Assembly: GCA_049282265.1 (NCBI GenBank)
Contig: JBAPTR010000275.1
Coordinates: 1-45,209 of the forward strand
Origin: CAYUCJ01 sp049282265
GTDB lineage: Bacteria; Desulfobacterota; DSM-4660; Desulfatiglandales; Desulfatiglandaceae
Length of the DNA: 45,209 nt
Reading direction: 5' to 3'
The translations under genes and the position numbers were made by a program. Positions within the stretch are counted from its first letter, which is position 1, and every line of letters begins with the position of its first letter. This document shows positions 31,469-38,618 of the stretch, piece after piece. The notes below the pieces were generated by a model, which was not told where the DNA came from, made no database searches, and saw nothing but the letters and a program-made list of their open reading frames with translations.

Positions 31469-32907
31469 TGCTTCTTTCTCCCCCCTCGAATGGCTTTTTC
31501 CAACCCGGGCCATCTCGTTCTGAAAGGTTTTTTCAGTAAAGGAATCCTGCGTTTTTCTCCCCAGCGGGCCAGCGTTCCGGGCAGCCATTTCCATCTCCCG
31601 GAGGAGGTCATCAGCGTTTGGAAGGTCCTCGCCAACAGGGCGGCCGAACGAAAGAGTCCGGGGTGAAGGGAGAGCCAGGCATAGACCTTCATGGGCAAGA
31701 CCTCTTCCAGTGCGAGGCGCCCCTTCCACAAAGGGTCTTCCGACAGGCGTCTTCTGATATCCAGGATGATCTTGGGATGGTCGATCAGGACCGGGCACAC
31801 TTCAGCACAGGCGCCGCAAAGGGTGGAGGCAAAGGCCAGGTCCCTGGCCTTCCCGGGAGGGAGGAGTGCGGAATTGAGCAACATGCCGATGGGTCCCGAA
31901 TACACCCACCCGTAACTGTGTCCGCCTGCACGCTCGTAAACAGGGCAGACATTGAGACATGCGCCACACCGGAGGCAGAAGAGGGACTCCCGCAATACGG
32001 TATCCCCGAGGATTCTTGACCGGCCGTTGTCCAGCAGGATCAGATGAAAGGCCTCCGGGCCGTCCTCTTCGCCCGCCTTCTTCGGACCGGTGATCAGGCT
32101 CAGATAGGTGGGCATCTTCTGGCCGGCCGCGCTGCGGGGAAGAAGGTTCAGGAGGGCTCCGAAATCATCCCAGGTCCCCACGACCTTTTCCAGGCCGATG
32201 AGTGCCACATGCACCCTGGGGAGAGACGTGGCAAAACGTATGTTCCCCTCGTTTTCGAAAAGGGCCAGGGTGCCTGTCTCGGCCACGGCCATGTTGCCCC
32301 CTGTGATCCCCATGTCCGCACCCAGGAACTTTTCCCGGAGCACCCGGCGCGCTATCATGGTCAGCGCTTCAGGGTCCTCCGTGTAGTCCACACCGAGTTT
32401 CTTTTCAAAGAGGCAGGCCACTTCCTCCCTGTTCATGTGAATGGCAGGTGCGATAATGTGGGAGGGTGACTCGCCCGCCAGCTGGACAATAAATTCCCCA
32501 AGATCCGTCTCCCACACCTCGATTCCTTTCCGGGTCAGTTCTTTGTTAAGGGCGATCTCCTCCGTCATCATGGACTTGCCCTTTACAATGGTGCGAACGC
32601 CATACTGCTTGACCAGGTCCATGATTATCCTGCGGGCCTCACTTGCGTCCCTGGCCCAGTGGACAACGCCCCCTGCCTCGATGACATTTTCCTCAAGCAA
32701 CCTCAACAGTTCGGGCAGACGGGAAAGGCACCGGTCTTTGACTTCATGCCCTCGCCGTCGGGACCCTTCCGGGTCTTCCAATTGAGAAAATCCCTTTTCT
32801 CTCAGGGCCCGAAAACTTTCCCCGGCGTGGCGAAGCGTCCGGTTCAGGGTCTCATTGCAAGCCGCCTTTGCGGCCATCTCCTTGAATTGTTCGGTCTTTA
32901 CTTCCAT
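31465..32907 (-). CDS. lutB: Lactate utilization iron-sulfur protein B
   Basis: 480 residues: a LUD domain (VRTIVKGKSMMTEEIALN, DMGITGGNMAVAETGT, VHVALIGLEKVVGTW) followed by two [4Fe-4S] motifs (CLRCGACLNVCPVY and LCGACAEVCP with an upstream Cys) and a C-terminal LutB tail (SSGRWKWLPGTLARWGEKRRIPLL). It passes electrons from lactate oxidation. The start overlaps the lutA stop by 10 bases and the stop overlaps lutC, so all three are translationally coupled. Confidence 0.94.
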   Translation of the reverse strand: MEVKTEQFKEMAAKAACNETLNRTLRHAGESFRALREKGFSQLEDPEGSRRRGHEVKDRCLSRLPELLRLLEENVIEAGGVVHWARDASEARRIIMDLVKQYGVRTIVKGKSMMTEEIALNKELTRKGIEVWETDLGEFIVQLAGESPSHIIAPAIHMNREEVACLFEKKLGVDYTEDPEALTMIARRVLREKFLGADMGITGGNMAVAETGTLALFENEGNIRFATSLPRVHVALIGLEKVVGTWDDFGALLNLLPRSAAGQKMPTYLSLITGPKKAGEEDGPEAFHLILLDNGRSRILGDTVLRESLFCLRCGACLNVCPVYERAGGHSYGWVYSGPIGMLLNSALLPPGKARDLAFASTLCGACAEVCPVLIDHPKIILDIRRRLSEDPLWKGRLALEEVLPMKVYAWLSLHPGLFRSAALLARTFQTLMTSSGRWKWLPGTLARWGEKRRIPLLKKPFRTRWPGLEKAIRGGRKKH

Positions 32908-33656
32908 GATTCTCCCGCCCGGTTTGCGAGGACCTCCGCAATGTGGACGGCCTTCACCTTTTCCCCCTGTTTTTCAAGGTACCCTCCAATGTTCATTAAA
33001 CAGCCCGGTTCGGCGCTGATGAGGAACTGGGCGCCGCTCTTCACCACCGCGGCCGCCTTGTCTTCCACCATTTTTTCCGAGATAACCGGAAATTCCAGGC
33101 TGAAGGCGCCTCCGAAGCCGCAGCATGTTTCGGCCCTTTCCAGTTCCATCATTTCCAACCGGTGCACCCCCGAAAGAAGGACCCGGGGCTCCTCCCTCAC
33201 ACCAAGACCCCTTGAAAGCTGGCAGGAATCGTGATAAACGGCCCTGCCCGGCCAGGTGGCGCCCAGATCAATAATACCCAGGACCTTTACGAGAAATTCC
33301 GTGAGTTCATAGGTCTTCCGGCCCAGTACCGCCGCACGATCGAGCCCCATTGCATCTTCCCTGAAAAGGACCGGGTATTGCTTGCGCACCATTCCCACAC
33401 AGGACCCGGAAGGGGCCACCACAAAGTCTGAAGCCTCAAATACCTCCATAAAATGGCGGGCCGTCCTTCGCGCATCCCTGTGATGGCCTGCCTTGAACGC
33501 CATCTGGCCGCAACAGGTCTGGGCCTCCGGATAATCCACTTCCACCCCGGCCCGGGCCAGGACCCTCGCAGTGGCTTCCCCCACGTGGGGGAGGAAATGT
33601 TCCACGAGACATGGAATGAACAGACTGACTCTTTTCGGTTTCTTGCGGTCGGTCAT
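32898..33656 (-). CDS. lutA: Lactate utilization protein A (CCG-domain Fe-S protein)
   Basis: 252 residues with two cysteine-rich CCG domains: SLFIPCLVEHFLPHVG ... AQTCCGQMAFKAGHH and YHDSCQLSRGLGV ... AETCCGFGGAFSLEFP, each binding an unusual Fe-S cluster as in HdrB and glycolate oxidase GlcF. The ATG at 33656 follows AAAGGAA; sequence upstream in the same frame is not LutA-like. First gene of lutABC. GGGGTGCCCC at 33737-33746 upstream is a short palindrome that a regulator could use. Confidence 0.94.
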   Translation of the reverse strand: MTDRKKPKRVSLFIPCLVEHFLPHVGEATARVLARAGVEVDYPEAQTCCGQMAFKAGHHRDARRTARHFMEVFEASDFVVAPSGSCVGMVRKQYPVLFREDAMGLDRAAVLGRKTYELTEFLVKVLGIIDLGATWPGRAVYHDSCQLSRGLGVREEPRVLLSGVHRLEMMELERAETCCGFGGAFSLEFPVISEKMVEDKAAAVVKSGAQFLISAEPGCLMNIGGYLEKQGEKVKAVHIAEVLANRAGESWK

Positions 33657-33787
33657 CAAATTCCTTTCTTGAAATCCGCCGCTCAACATGCGACATTGAT
33701 GCCTTGGTAAAGATTCATCGTATTCGTATAATAAATGGGGTGCCCCTTCGATGCAGTTCTGCGACCTCCATTGCCGCTTTGCAGCGT

Positions 33788-33840
33788 GGCCTGAAAAAGA
33801 CTCCCTGGACGGTTCAGGGAGTTGCATGACGTTTCAGGCC
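33788..33840 (-). terminator. Rho-independent terminator after purH
   Basis: Nested perfect stems: GGCCTGAAA (33788-33796) with TTTCAGGCC (33832-33840) outside, and ACTCCCTG (33800-33807) with CAGGGAGT (33815-33822) inside. On the minus strand the inner hairpin is followed by CTTTTT, so it ends purH transcription before lutA begins. Confidence 0.75.
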
Positions 33841-33926
33841 ATTTATTGCAGGAAAAAGCGCCGGATAGTCCACAAAAACAGAGTGTGTCCTGAAAAAGAA
33901 ATCAGGGAAAATTCCCACACCAAGGG

Positions 33927-34526
33927 CTAACCCAGCTTCACGGTTTCGAGATACCGCGTAATCGCCCCGTCATACAGATGCGTGAGGCTGAAGACCTTTC
34001 TGGCCAGGCGAAAGCGGGTCTCCAGAGTCGTCTCCCCGCCGTGCGCCTTCATCTCCTTCAGGACCGTGTCATAGTCGGCCGGGTCCACCACGATGGTCAC
34101 GTCTCTGAAGTTTTTCGCGGAAGAACGCAACATGGCAGGTCCGCCGATGTCGATATTTTCGACGGCCTCCTCCAGGGAAACGCCCTCCTTGGCCACGGTT
34201 TTTTCGAACTGGTAGAGATTGACCACCACGAGGTCAATGGGCTTGATTCCGTATTCCTCCATTATTTCTCTGTGCTCCGGGTTGTCCCGCAGGCCAAGGA
34301 GACCCCCGTGGACCCTTGGATGGAGGGTCTTCACCCTTCCGTCCATCATCTCGGGGAAACCGGTGTAATCCGAAATATCCATCACGGACACGCCCCCATG
34401 CCGGATGGCTTTCGCCGTCCCCCCCGTGGAGATGATTTTAACCCCGAATCCTGAAAGGGCCTTGGCAAAGTCTACGATCCCGGTCTTGTCGGTAACACTG
34501 ATCAATGCATTTTCAATCCTGCTCAT
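33927..34526 (-). CDS. purH: IMP cyclohydrolase, stand-alone (PurH N-terminal half)
   Basis: 199 residues that align only with the MGS-like IMP cyclohydrolase domain of PurH (ENALISVTDKTGIVDFAKAL, IISTGGTAKAIR, GFPEMMDGRVKTLHPRVHGG, IDLVVVNLYQFE, ENIDIGGPAMLRSSAKN). Normal bifunctional PurH is about 520 residues. The stop after RYLETVKLG is clean and is followed by a terminator, so this looks like a natural split, not a truncation. AICAR formylation must be done by another protein not in the window. GGAGG lies nine bases before the ATG. Confidence 0.94.
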   Translation of the reverse strand: MSRIENALISVTDKTGIVDFAKALSGFGVKIISTGGTAKAIRHGGVSVMDISDYTGFPEMMDGRVKTLHPRVHGGLLGLRDNPEHREIMEEYGIKPIDLVVVNLYQFEKTVAKEGVSLEEAVENIDIGGPAMLRSSAKNFRDVTIVVDPADYDTVLKEMKAHGGETTLETRFRLARKVFSLTHLYDGAITRYLETVKLG

Positions 34527-34591
34527 CCGGTTTACCCTCCGTTATTACCGTCATGATGTTTCAAGCTCCCAAGCGTCCAAACACCATTTGC

Positions 34592-34620
34592 TCTATAATC
34601 CAAACGGCGGAAATTATCAA
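34592..34620 (-). promoter_or_regulatory. Candidate sigma70 promoter for purH
   Basis: Minus strand TTGATA (34620-34615), 17-base spacer, TATAGA (34597-34592). It lies about 65 bases before the purH ATG and is divergent from the icd promoter, in the 185-base gap between the two genes. Confidence 0.5.
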
Positions 34621-34631
34621 TCGCAATCCCG

Positions 34632-34659
34632 TTGACCTTTGAAAGAAACCTGTTATCAT
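34632..34659 (+). promoter_or_regulatory. Candidate sigma70 promoter for icd
   Basis: TTGACC (34632-34637), 16-base spacer, TATCAT (34654-34659). It is followed by a GGAGGA ribosome site and the icd start at 34712. Confidence 0.5.
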
Positions 34660-34711
34660 ACTGGCGTTCAACCCAACTTACCGCGAAATGGGAAAAGGAG
34701 GAACACTGTTT

Positions 34712-35962
34712 ATGCCCTCAGACAGCATTCAATTTGAAGATGATCAGCTCAAGGCACCCGATCATCCCGTCATCCCCTTTATCGAAGGCGATGGAATAGG
34801 TCCTGATATCTGGCGGGCCGCCTCCCGGGTCATCGACCATGCGGTCGCCCTGTGCTGGAATGGGAGCCGCAGTATCCGGTGGAAAGAGGTCCTTGCGGGG
34901 GGAAAGGCCTACCGGGAAACGGGAGAGTGGCTTCCGGAAGAAACCCTCCAAGCCTTCAGGACCTTTCGTGTAGGCATCAAGGGTCCCTTGAGCACCCCCA
35001 TCGGCGGCGGCATCAGGAGCCTGAATGTGGCCATGAGGCAGAAACTGGACCTCTATGCCTGTGTACGGCCCATACGCTATTTTACCGGCGTCCCGAGCCC
35101 GGTGAAAGAACCCCGGAAAGTGGATATGGTGATCTTCAGGGAGAATACCGAAGACGTGTATGCCGGTTTTGAATTGGAATCGGGGAAAGAGGACACCGAC
35201 CGTCTTATCGCATTTCTTGCTGAAAACCAGGGCTGGCAGATACGCTCCGGCTCCGGCATCGGGATCAAGCCCGTCAGCAAGTCCGCCAGTCTGCGGCTGG
35301 TGAAGGCCGCCATTGACTATTCCCTGAGCCATGGCCGCAAGAGCGTCACCCTGGTACACAAGGGCAACATCCAGAAGTTTACAGAGGGCGCCTTCAGGAA
35401 CTGGGGTTATGAGGTGGCCAGGGATGCCTACCCGGATGAAACGGTATCCTGGGAGGCGTGCGATGGCCGGCCGCCGGAGGGAAAGATACTCATCAAGGAT
35501 GTCATTGCCGACATTTTTTTCCAACAGGCCCTCACGAGGCCCGAAGAATTTGACGTCATCGCCACAACGAACCTGAACGGCGACTACATTTCCGACGCCC
35601 TGGCCGCACAGGTCGGCGGCGTGGGTATGGCACCCGGGGCCAATATCAACTACCAGGAGGGATATGCCTTGTTTGAGGCTACCCACGGAACCGCCCCAAA
35701 GTATGCCGGCCTCGACAAGATCAATCCCACCTCTCTCATCCTGAGTGGGGCCATGATGCTGGAACACATGAGGTGGACGGAAGCCACGAAAAGAATAGAG
35801 GCAGGACTCGAGAAGGCCTTTGCCTCAAAGCGGGTGACCTATGATCTCGCACGCTTGATGCCGGGAGCCACGGAAATCTCTTGTTCCGGCTTTGCGGAGC
35901 TCGTTTGCGAAAAAATGGAAGAGGACGATTCTGAAAAAGTAAATCTCCATACGCTATTATGA
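34712..35962 (+). CDS. icd: Isocitrate dehydrogenase (NADP-type)
   Basis: 416 residues. Oxidatively decarboxylates isocitrate to 2-oxoglutarate. Conserved blocks: IPFIEGDGIGPDIW, substrate loop GPLSTPIGGGIRSLNVAMRQ (the serine in this loop corresponds to the region phosphorylated in E. coli Icd), IFRENTEDVYAG, LVHKGNIQKFTEGAF, and FEATHGTAPKYAGLDKINPT for cofactor binding. The ATG at 34712 has GGAGGA at good spacing; an ATG at 34688 precedes that site and is rejected. Overlaps the next gene by 4 bases. Confidence 0.95.
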   Translation: MPSDSIQFEDDQLKAPDHPVIPFIEGDGIGPDIWRAASRVIDHAVALCWNGSRSIRWKEVLAGGKAYRETGEWLPEETLQAFRTFRVGIKGPLSTPIGGGIRSLNVAMRQKLDLYACVRPIRYFTGVPSPVKEPRKVDMVIFRENTEDVYAGFELESGKEDTDRLIAFLAENQGWQIRSGSGIGIKPVSKSASLRLVKAAIDYSLSHGRKSVTLVHKGNIQKFTEGAFRNWGYEVARDAYPDETVSWEACDGRPPEGKILIKDVIADIFFQQALTRPEEFDVIATTNLNGDYISDALAAQVGGVGMAPGANINYQEGYALFEATHGTAPKYAGLDKINPTSLILSGAMMLEHMRWTEATKRIEAGLEKAFASKRVTYDLARLMPGATEISCSGFAELVCEKMEEDDSEKVNLHTLL

Positions 35963-36420
35963 CCCGGATTCTGATCATCTACCATTCCCAGGCCGGCCAT
36001 ACGGCCCGAATGGCTGAACACGTTGCCGCCGGGGCCCGATCCATTCCCGGAGTTGAGGTCCTTCTGAAAAGGGCCGGCGAGGCGACCCTTCGCGATCTCC
36101 TCGAGTGCGACGGCCTGGCCATCGGGTCTCCGGAGTATTTCGGATACATGGCGGGGATGGTTAAGGATTTCTTTGATCGGACCTATGAACCGGCCCGACA
36201 GGACAGGCGGATTTTCAAGAAGCCTTACGTGATCTTTGTCAGTGCAGGAAATGACGGATCCGGCGCCGTGAACCAGATCGAACGAATCTGCCGTGGATAT
36301 CCCCTGAAAAAGGTCTATGACCCAATTGTGGCCAAAGGCGACCTTGATGAGGAGATTCTGAGTCGATGCGAAGAACTCGGCAAAACGATTGCAGCGGGTT
36401 GTGACACGGGGATTTACTAG
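35959..36420 (+). CDS. Flavodoxin-like NAD(P)H:quinone oxidoreductase family protein
   Basis: 153 residues with a flavodoxin fold: the phosphate loop YHSQAGHTARMAE at residues 8-20, the GLAIGSPEYFGYMAGMVKDFFDR block that packs on FMN, and VSAGNDGSGAVNQIERI. Probably binds FMN and acts in electron transfer or quinone reduction. Its ATG overlaps the icd stop (ATGA), so it is translationally coupled to isocitrate dehydrogenase; a functional link is possible but unproven. Ends 4 bases inside the convergent DUF1178 gene. Confidence 0.88.
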   Translation: MTRILIIYHSQAGHTARMAEHVAAGARSIPGVEVLLKRAGEATLRDLLECDGLAIGSPEYFGYMAGMVKDFFDRTYEPARQDRRIFKKPYVIFVSAGNDGSGAVNQIERICRGYPLKKVYDPIVAKGDLDEEILSRCEELGKTIAAGCDTGIY

Positions 36421-36839
36421 TTTTCCTTTTCAGGTTCCGCCTTTGGGATGGGAAGCTTGAAAAATTCAACGCCCTCTTCTTTCAGTGTCTTTTCTTCGTC
36501 CTCGGTGGCGGCCCCCCGGATATTGCGCTTTTCGGTCACTCCGTAATGCATCTTCAGGGCCTCGGATGAAAAATTGCCGCCCACGTCTTCAAAATTCATG
36601 TGCACGTATTTCATCACCTCCCTGGCCAGCTGCTTATAGTCGATGTGGGCCTGCGGCAGCCTCCCGGCGGATGATGATTTCTTCATGGTCACCGGGGAAA
36701 GGATCTTTTTCACCTGCTTATCCTCACAATACGGACAAGTGACCAGACCCCGGTCGCTCTGATCTCCAAAGGAATCCAAGCTGTCAAACCACCCTTCAAA
36801 GGTGTGGCCCTTGGAACATTCAAGATCGAAGACGATCAT
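36417..36839 (-). CDS. DUF1178 family protein
   Basis: 140 residues, beginning MIVFDLECSKGHTFEGWFDS and containing VTCPYCEDKQVKKILSPVTM, the DUF1178 pattern with a possible zinc-ribbon formed by its cysteines. The middle of the protein (QLAREVMKYVHMNFEDVGGNF) is the second conserved block. Function unknown; it is widespread in proteobacteria. AAAGGTAGC precedes the ATG. Five bases downstream of the XRE-cupin regulator gene, so probably the same transcript. Confidence 0.9.
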   Translation of the reverse strand: MIVFDLECSKGHTFEGWFDSLDSFGDQSDRGLVTCPYCEDKQVKKILSPVTMKKSSSAGRLPQAHIDYKQLAREVMKYVHMNFEDVGGNFSSEALKMHYGVTEKRNIRGAATEDEEKTLKEEGVEFFKLPIPKAEPEKEN

Positions 36840-36844
36840 AACTG

Positions 36845-37552
36845 CTACCTTTCAGCGTAAAGTACGGCCAGGATGTGGGTGGTATCTTTTCCGTGGCATT
36901 TCACCAGATGGGGAACTGTGGAATCGTAATAGATGGAATCACCTGGATTGAGGAGGTGCACCTCTTTTCCAAGGCGAACTTCCATGGTTCCTTCCAGCAC
37001 GAAAATGAATTCCTGTCCATCGTGGGCCGAACGCTCTTCTTCGGTGTCAGCCGGCTCAAGGGTCACCAGGAAAGGCTCCATATGACGGTCCTTTTTGTGG
37101 GGGGCCAGAGATTCATACTCGTACCCGTAGGCTTCCCCCTTCCCTTGATCATAACGGGAGACCACCTTCCGGTCGTCATGCCGCACAATCGTATAGGGAC
37201 GCGTATCTTCCCCCGAAATAAAGTAGCCCATTTTCATTTCCAAGGCCTTGGCCAGCTTTATCACCGTACCGAGGGGGGGAGCCATGGTTTCGTTTTCGAT
37301 CTCTTCCAGGATGGATTCCGGAATCCCGGTCCTCTGGAAAATATCGCTCAGGCTCAAGTTGCGGCTCTCCCTCACCGAACGAACGCGTCCACCAACATGG
37401 GCCGCAAGGTCTTCTTCCCCGGCAGGTCCCCTGCCAACGCTGTCCATGAAATGCTTTTCTTCATCTTTTCGGGCAAACCGGTCACTGATGTCACTCAGAA
37501 AATCCCTATAGGCATCCCGGCCCTCATCGGTCTGGTGTTTTTTTTCTTCCAT
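36845..37552 (-). CDS. XRE-family regulator with C-terminal cupin domain
   Basis: 235 residues: an acidic N-terminal region, a Cro/CI-type HTH (VRSVRESRNLSLSDIFQRTG ... LGTVIKLAKALEM, about 55-105) and a cupin sensor domain (FLVTLEPADTEEERSAHDGQ, EFIFVLEGTMEVRLG, LNPGDSIYYDSTVPH). This build resembles PuuR/SinR-like one-component regulators that bind small metabolites. The ATG at 37552 is spaced eight bases from AGAGG; one at 37558 is two codons earlier. It likely controls itself and DUF1178; its targets are not evident. Confidence 0.9.
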   Translation of the reverse strand: MEEKKHQTDEGRDAYRDFLSDISDRFARKDEEKHFMDSVGRGPAGEEDLAAHVGGRVRSVRESRNLSLSDIFQRTGIPESILEEIENETMAPPLGTVIKLAKALEMKMGYFISGEDTRPYTIVRHDDRKVVSRYDQGKGEAYGYEYESLAPHKKDRHMEPFLVTLEPADTEEERSAHDGQEFIFVLEGTMEVRLGKEVHLLNPGDSIYYDSTVPHLVKCHGKDTTHILAVLYAER

Positions 37553-37627
37553 GTTCATTACCTCTGGTCTACGAATCTTTCTGCCCATTTCGATGGCGGA
37601 CTTCCCGCTTCGCATCCATTTTGCCCT

Positions 37628-37657
37628 AATGTACCATCTTATTGCAATGCGGGTCAA
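37628..37657 (-). promoter_or_regulatory. Candidate sigma70 promoter for the XRE-cupin gene
   Basis: Minus strand TTGACC (37657-37652), 18-base spacer, TACATT (37633-37628), about 75 bases before the start codon. The spacer contains GCATTGCAAT, a partial palindrome. Confidence 0.4.
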
Positions 37658-37827
37658 GGTACCGATGCACGAAGGACACCGGCACAGCTGATTCCGGCGA
37701 TGCGCTTGACAAAGCACATATATTCCCAAACACTCGGGCCCTAAACCCCTGCGGCATGTGGGAGCCACGGTCCGATGAAGTGTTCTTCCGACCGGAAATT
37801 GATCAGGCCCGCCAGGAGGATGTGAAA

Positions 37828-38034
37828 TCAGGTCTCAAGGACAAAGATGACTTCCAGCCGCACCCTGTACTCCACGATTTTTCCGTCTTCCACTGCTACA
37901 CGCTGTTCCAGAACCCGAAGGCCCGTAATCCCCCTCAAGGTCCGATTGGCCCTTTCAAAACCTGCCTTGATCGCCTCCTCAAAACTCAGGGGAGAGGCTG
38001 CGATAATTTCCGTAATCCTTGCCACACGCTCCAT
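37828..38034 (-). CDS. Dodecin-like flavin-binding protein, paralogue 1
   Basis: 68 residues (MERVARITEIIAASPLSFEE ... LRVLEQRVAVEDGKIVEYRV), the dodecin beta-alpha-beta-beta pattern, which normally assembles into hollow dodecamers that bind flavins. The tryptophan that stacks on flavin in characterised dodecins is replaced here (LRGITGLRVLEQRV). The ATG at 38034 is eight bases after AGGAGG; an ATG at 38040 and in-frame upstream sequence lie within the leader. The leader carries several hairpins. Confidence 0.88.
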   Translation of the reverse strand: MERVARITEIIAASPLSFEEAIKAGFERANRTLRGITGLRVLEQRVAVEDGKIVEYRVRLEVIFVLET

Positions 38035-38108
38035 AATCATCACCTCCTGAAAAAGATGAAAACCGTGGGCTCCATAAGAAGCCGTCGTCACATCCATGGC
38101 CGAGTTTA

Positions 38109-38138
38109 CTGGGTTTCCCAGCGTCACCGACACGCTGG
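38109..38138 (-). promoter_or_regulatory. Overlapping, mutually exclusive hairpins in the dodecin 1 leader
   Basis: CCAGCGT/ACGCTGG (38118-38138, 7-bp stem) and CTGGG-TTT-CCCAG (38109-38121, 5-bp stem) are each perfect but share bases 38118-38121, so only one can form at a time. They lie about 75-105 bases upstream of the dodecin start on its own strand. I could not match this to any riboswitch consensus I know. Confidence 0.4.
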
Positions 38139-38164
38139 TTCAAAGGGGCCGCCTGTCCAATTGC

Positions 38165-38195
38165 AAAAAACTCACCCCGATTGGTGGTGAGTTTT
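38165..38195 (-). terminator. Terminator-like hairpin upstream of dodecin 1
   Basis: AAAACTCACC (38167-38176) and GGTGAGTTTT (38186-38195) pair perfectly around a 9-base loop; read on the minus strand it ends in six T. It would terminate minus-strand transcripts arriving from upstream, or act as an attenuator if the dodecin promoter is farther out. Confidence 0.6.
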
Positions 38196-38216
38196 GGGAG
38201 ACCGTTATCGTATCCC

Positions 38217-38245
38217 TTGACACAGATAATGAGCGAACATAATAT
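38217..38245 (+). promoter_or_regulatory. Near-consensus sigma70 promoter facing repeat E and the LOG gene
   Basis: TTGACA (38217-38222), exactly 17 bases, TATAAT-like TAATAT (38240-38245). It is the best sigma70 match I saw in the window. The transcript would start near 38252, run through repeat copy E (38301-38572) and reach the LOG-family gene at 38619. Confidence 0.65.
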
Positions 38246-38300
38246 AGGGAATCTTTTAAAACTAGACGATAACGTACCAAAAATCAACGGATTTCTTAGA

Positions 38301-38572
38301 AGCTGGTTTATGCCGCAAACGGCAGCCTATGAGGTACGAAGTGGAACCGAACCTGACACTCTTTTTCAGACGCTTTCTAACCACTCCGGAGGGGATGGGC
38401 GCCCATTTGGGGTTTAGCGCAAATTCATAGAAGCTCGTGGGGCTTGGAAACATGAATCCCAAATAGGCGTCCATGTCGGTGTTTGCTGCCAAGTGCACTA
38501 TGAGAAATGGTCTGAAAAAAAGTCTCACGCCCTGCTCCTTGACTCCGGCGGATGAGACGACTCCGTTGGAAG
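38301..38572 (-). repeat. Interspersed inverted-arm repeat, copy E
   Basis: 272 bases, the same length as copy B and inverted to it: begins AGCTGGTTTATGC, ends CTCCGTTGGAAG. The arms CTCTTTTTCAGACGCTTTCT...GGGCGCCCATTTGGGG and CCCAAATAGGCGTCCATG...GAGAAATGGTCTGAAAAA are complementary with mismatches. It would be the main part of the 5' leader of the LOG gene. Strand is relative to copy B. Confidence 0.87.
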
Positions 38573-38618
38573 CCCATCAAAAAGACAACGGTTGTTTTAC
38601 AAAGAAAGGAAGCTCAAG

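Noticed and set aside
31469..31798. N-terminal extension of the lutC frame
   Set aside because: It lies within lutB in another frame and is not LUD-like; the TTG at 31468 has a ribosome site and overlaps the lutB stop.
34718..35767. 349-codon minus-strand frame opposite icd
   Set aside because: Antisense of isocitrate dehydrogenase, which has a clear promoter, ribosome site and all motifs.
38035..38196. Known riboswitch (FMN, c-di-GMP, Moco, cobalamin) in front of dodecin 1
   Set aside because: I compared the remembered consensus elements and none fits in order; kept only as an unnamed structured leader.
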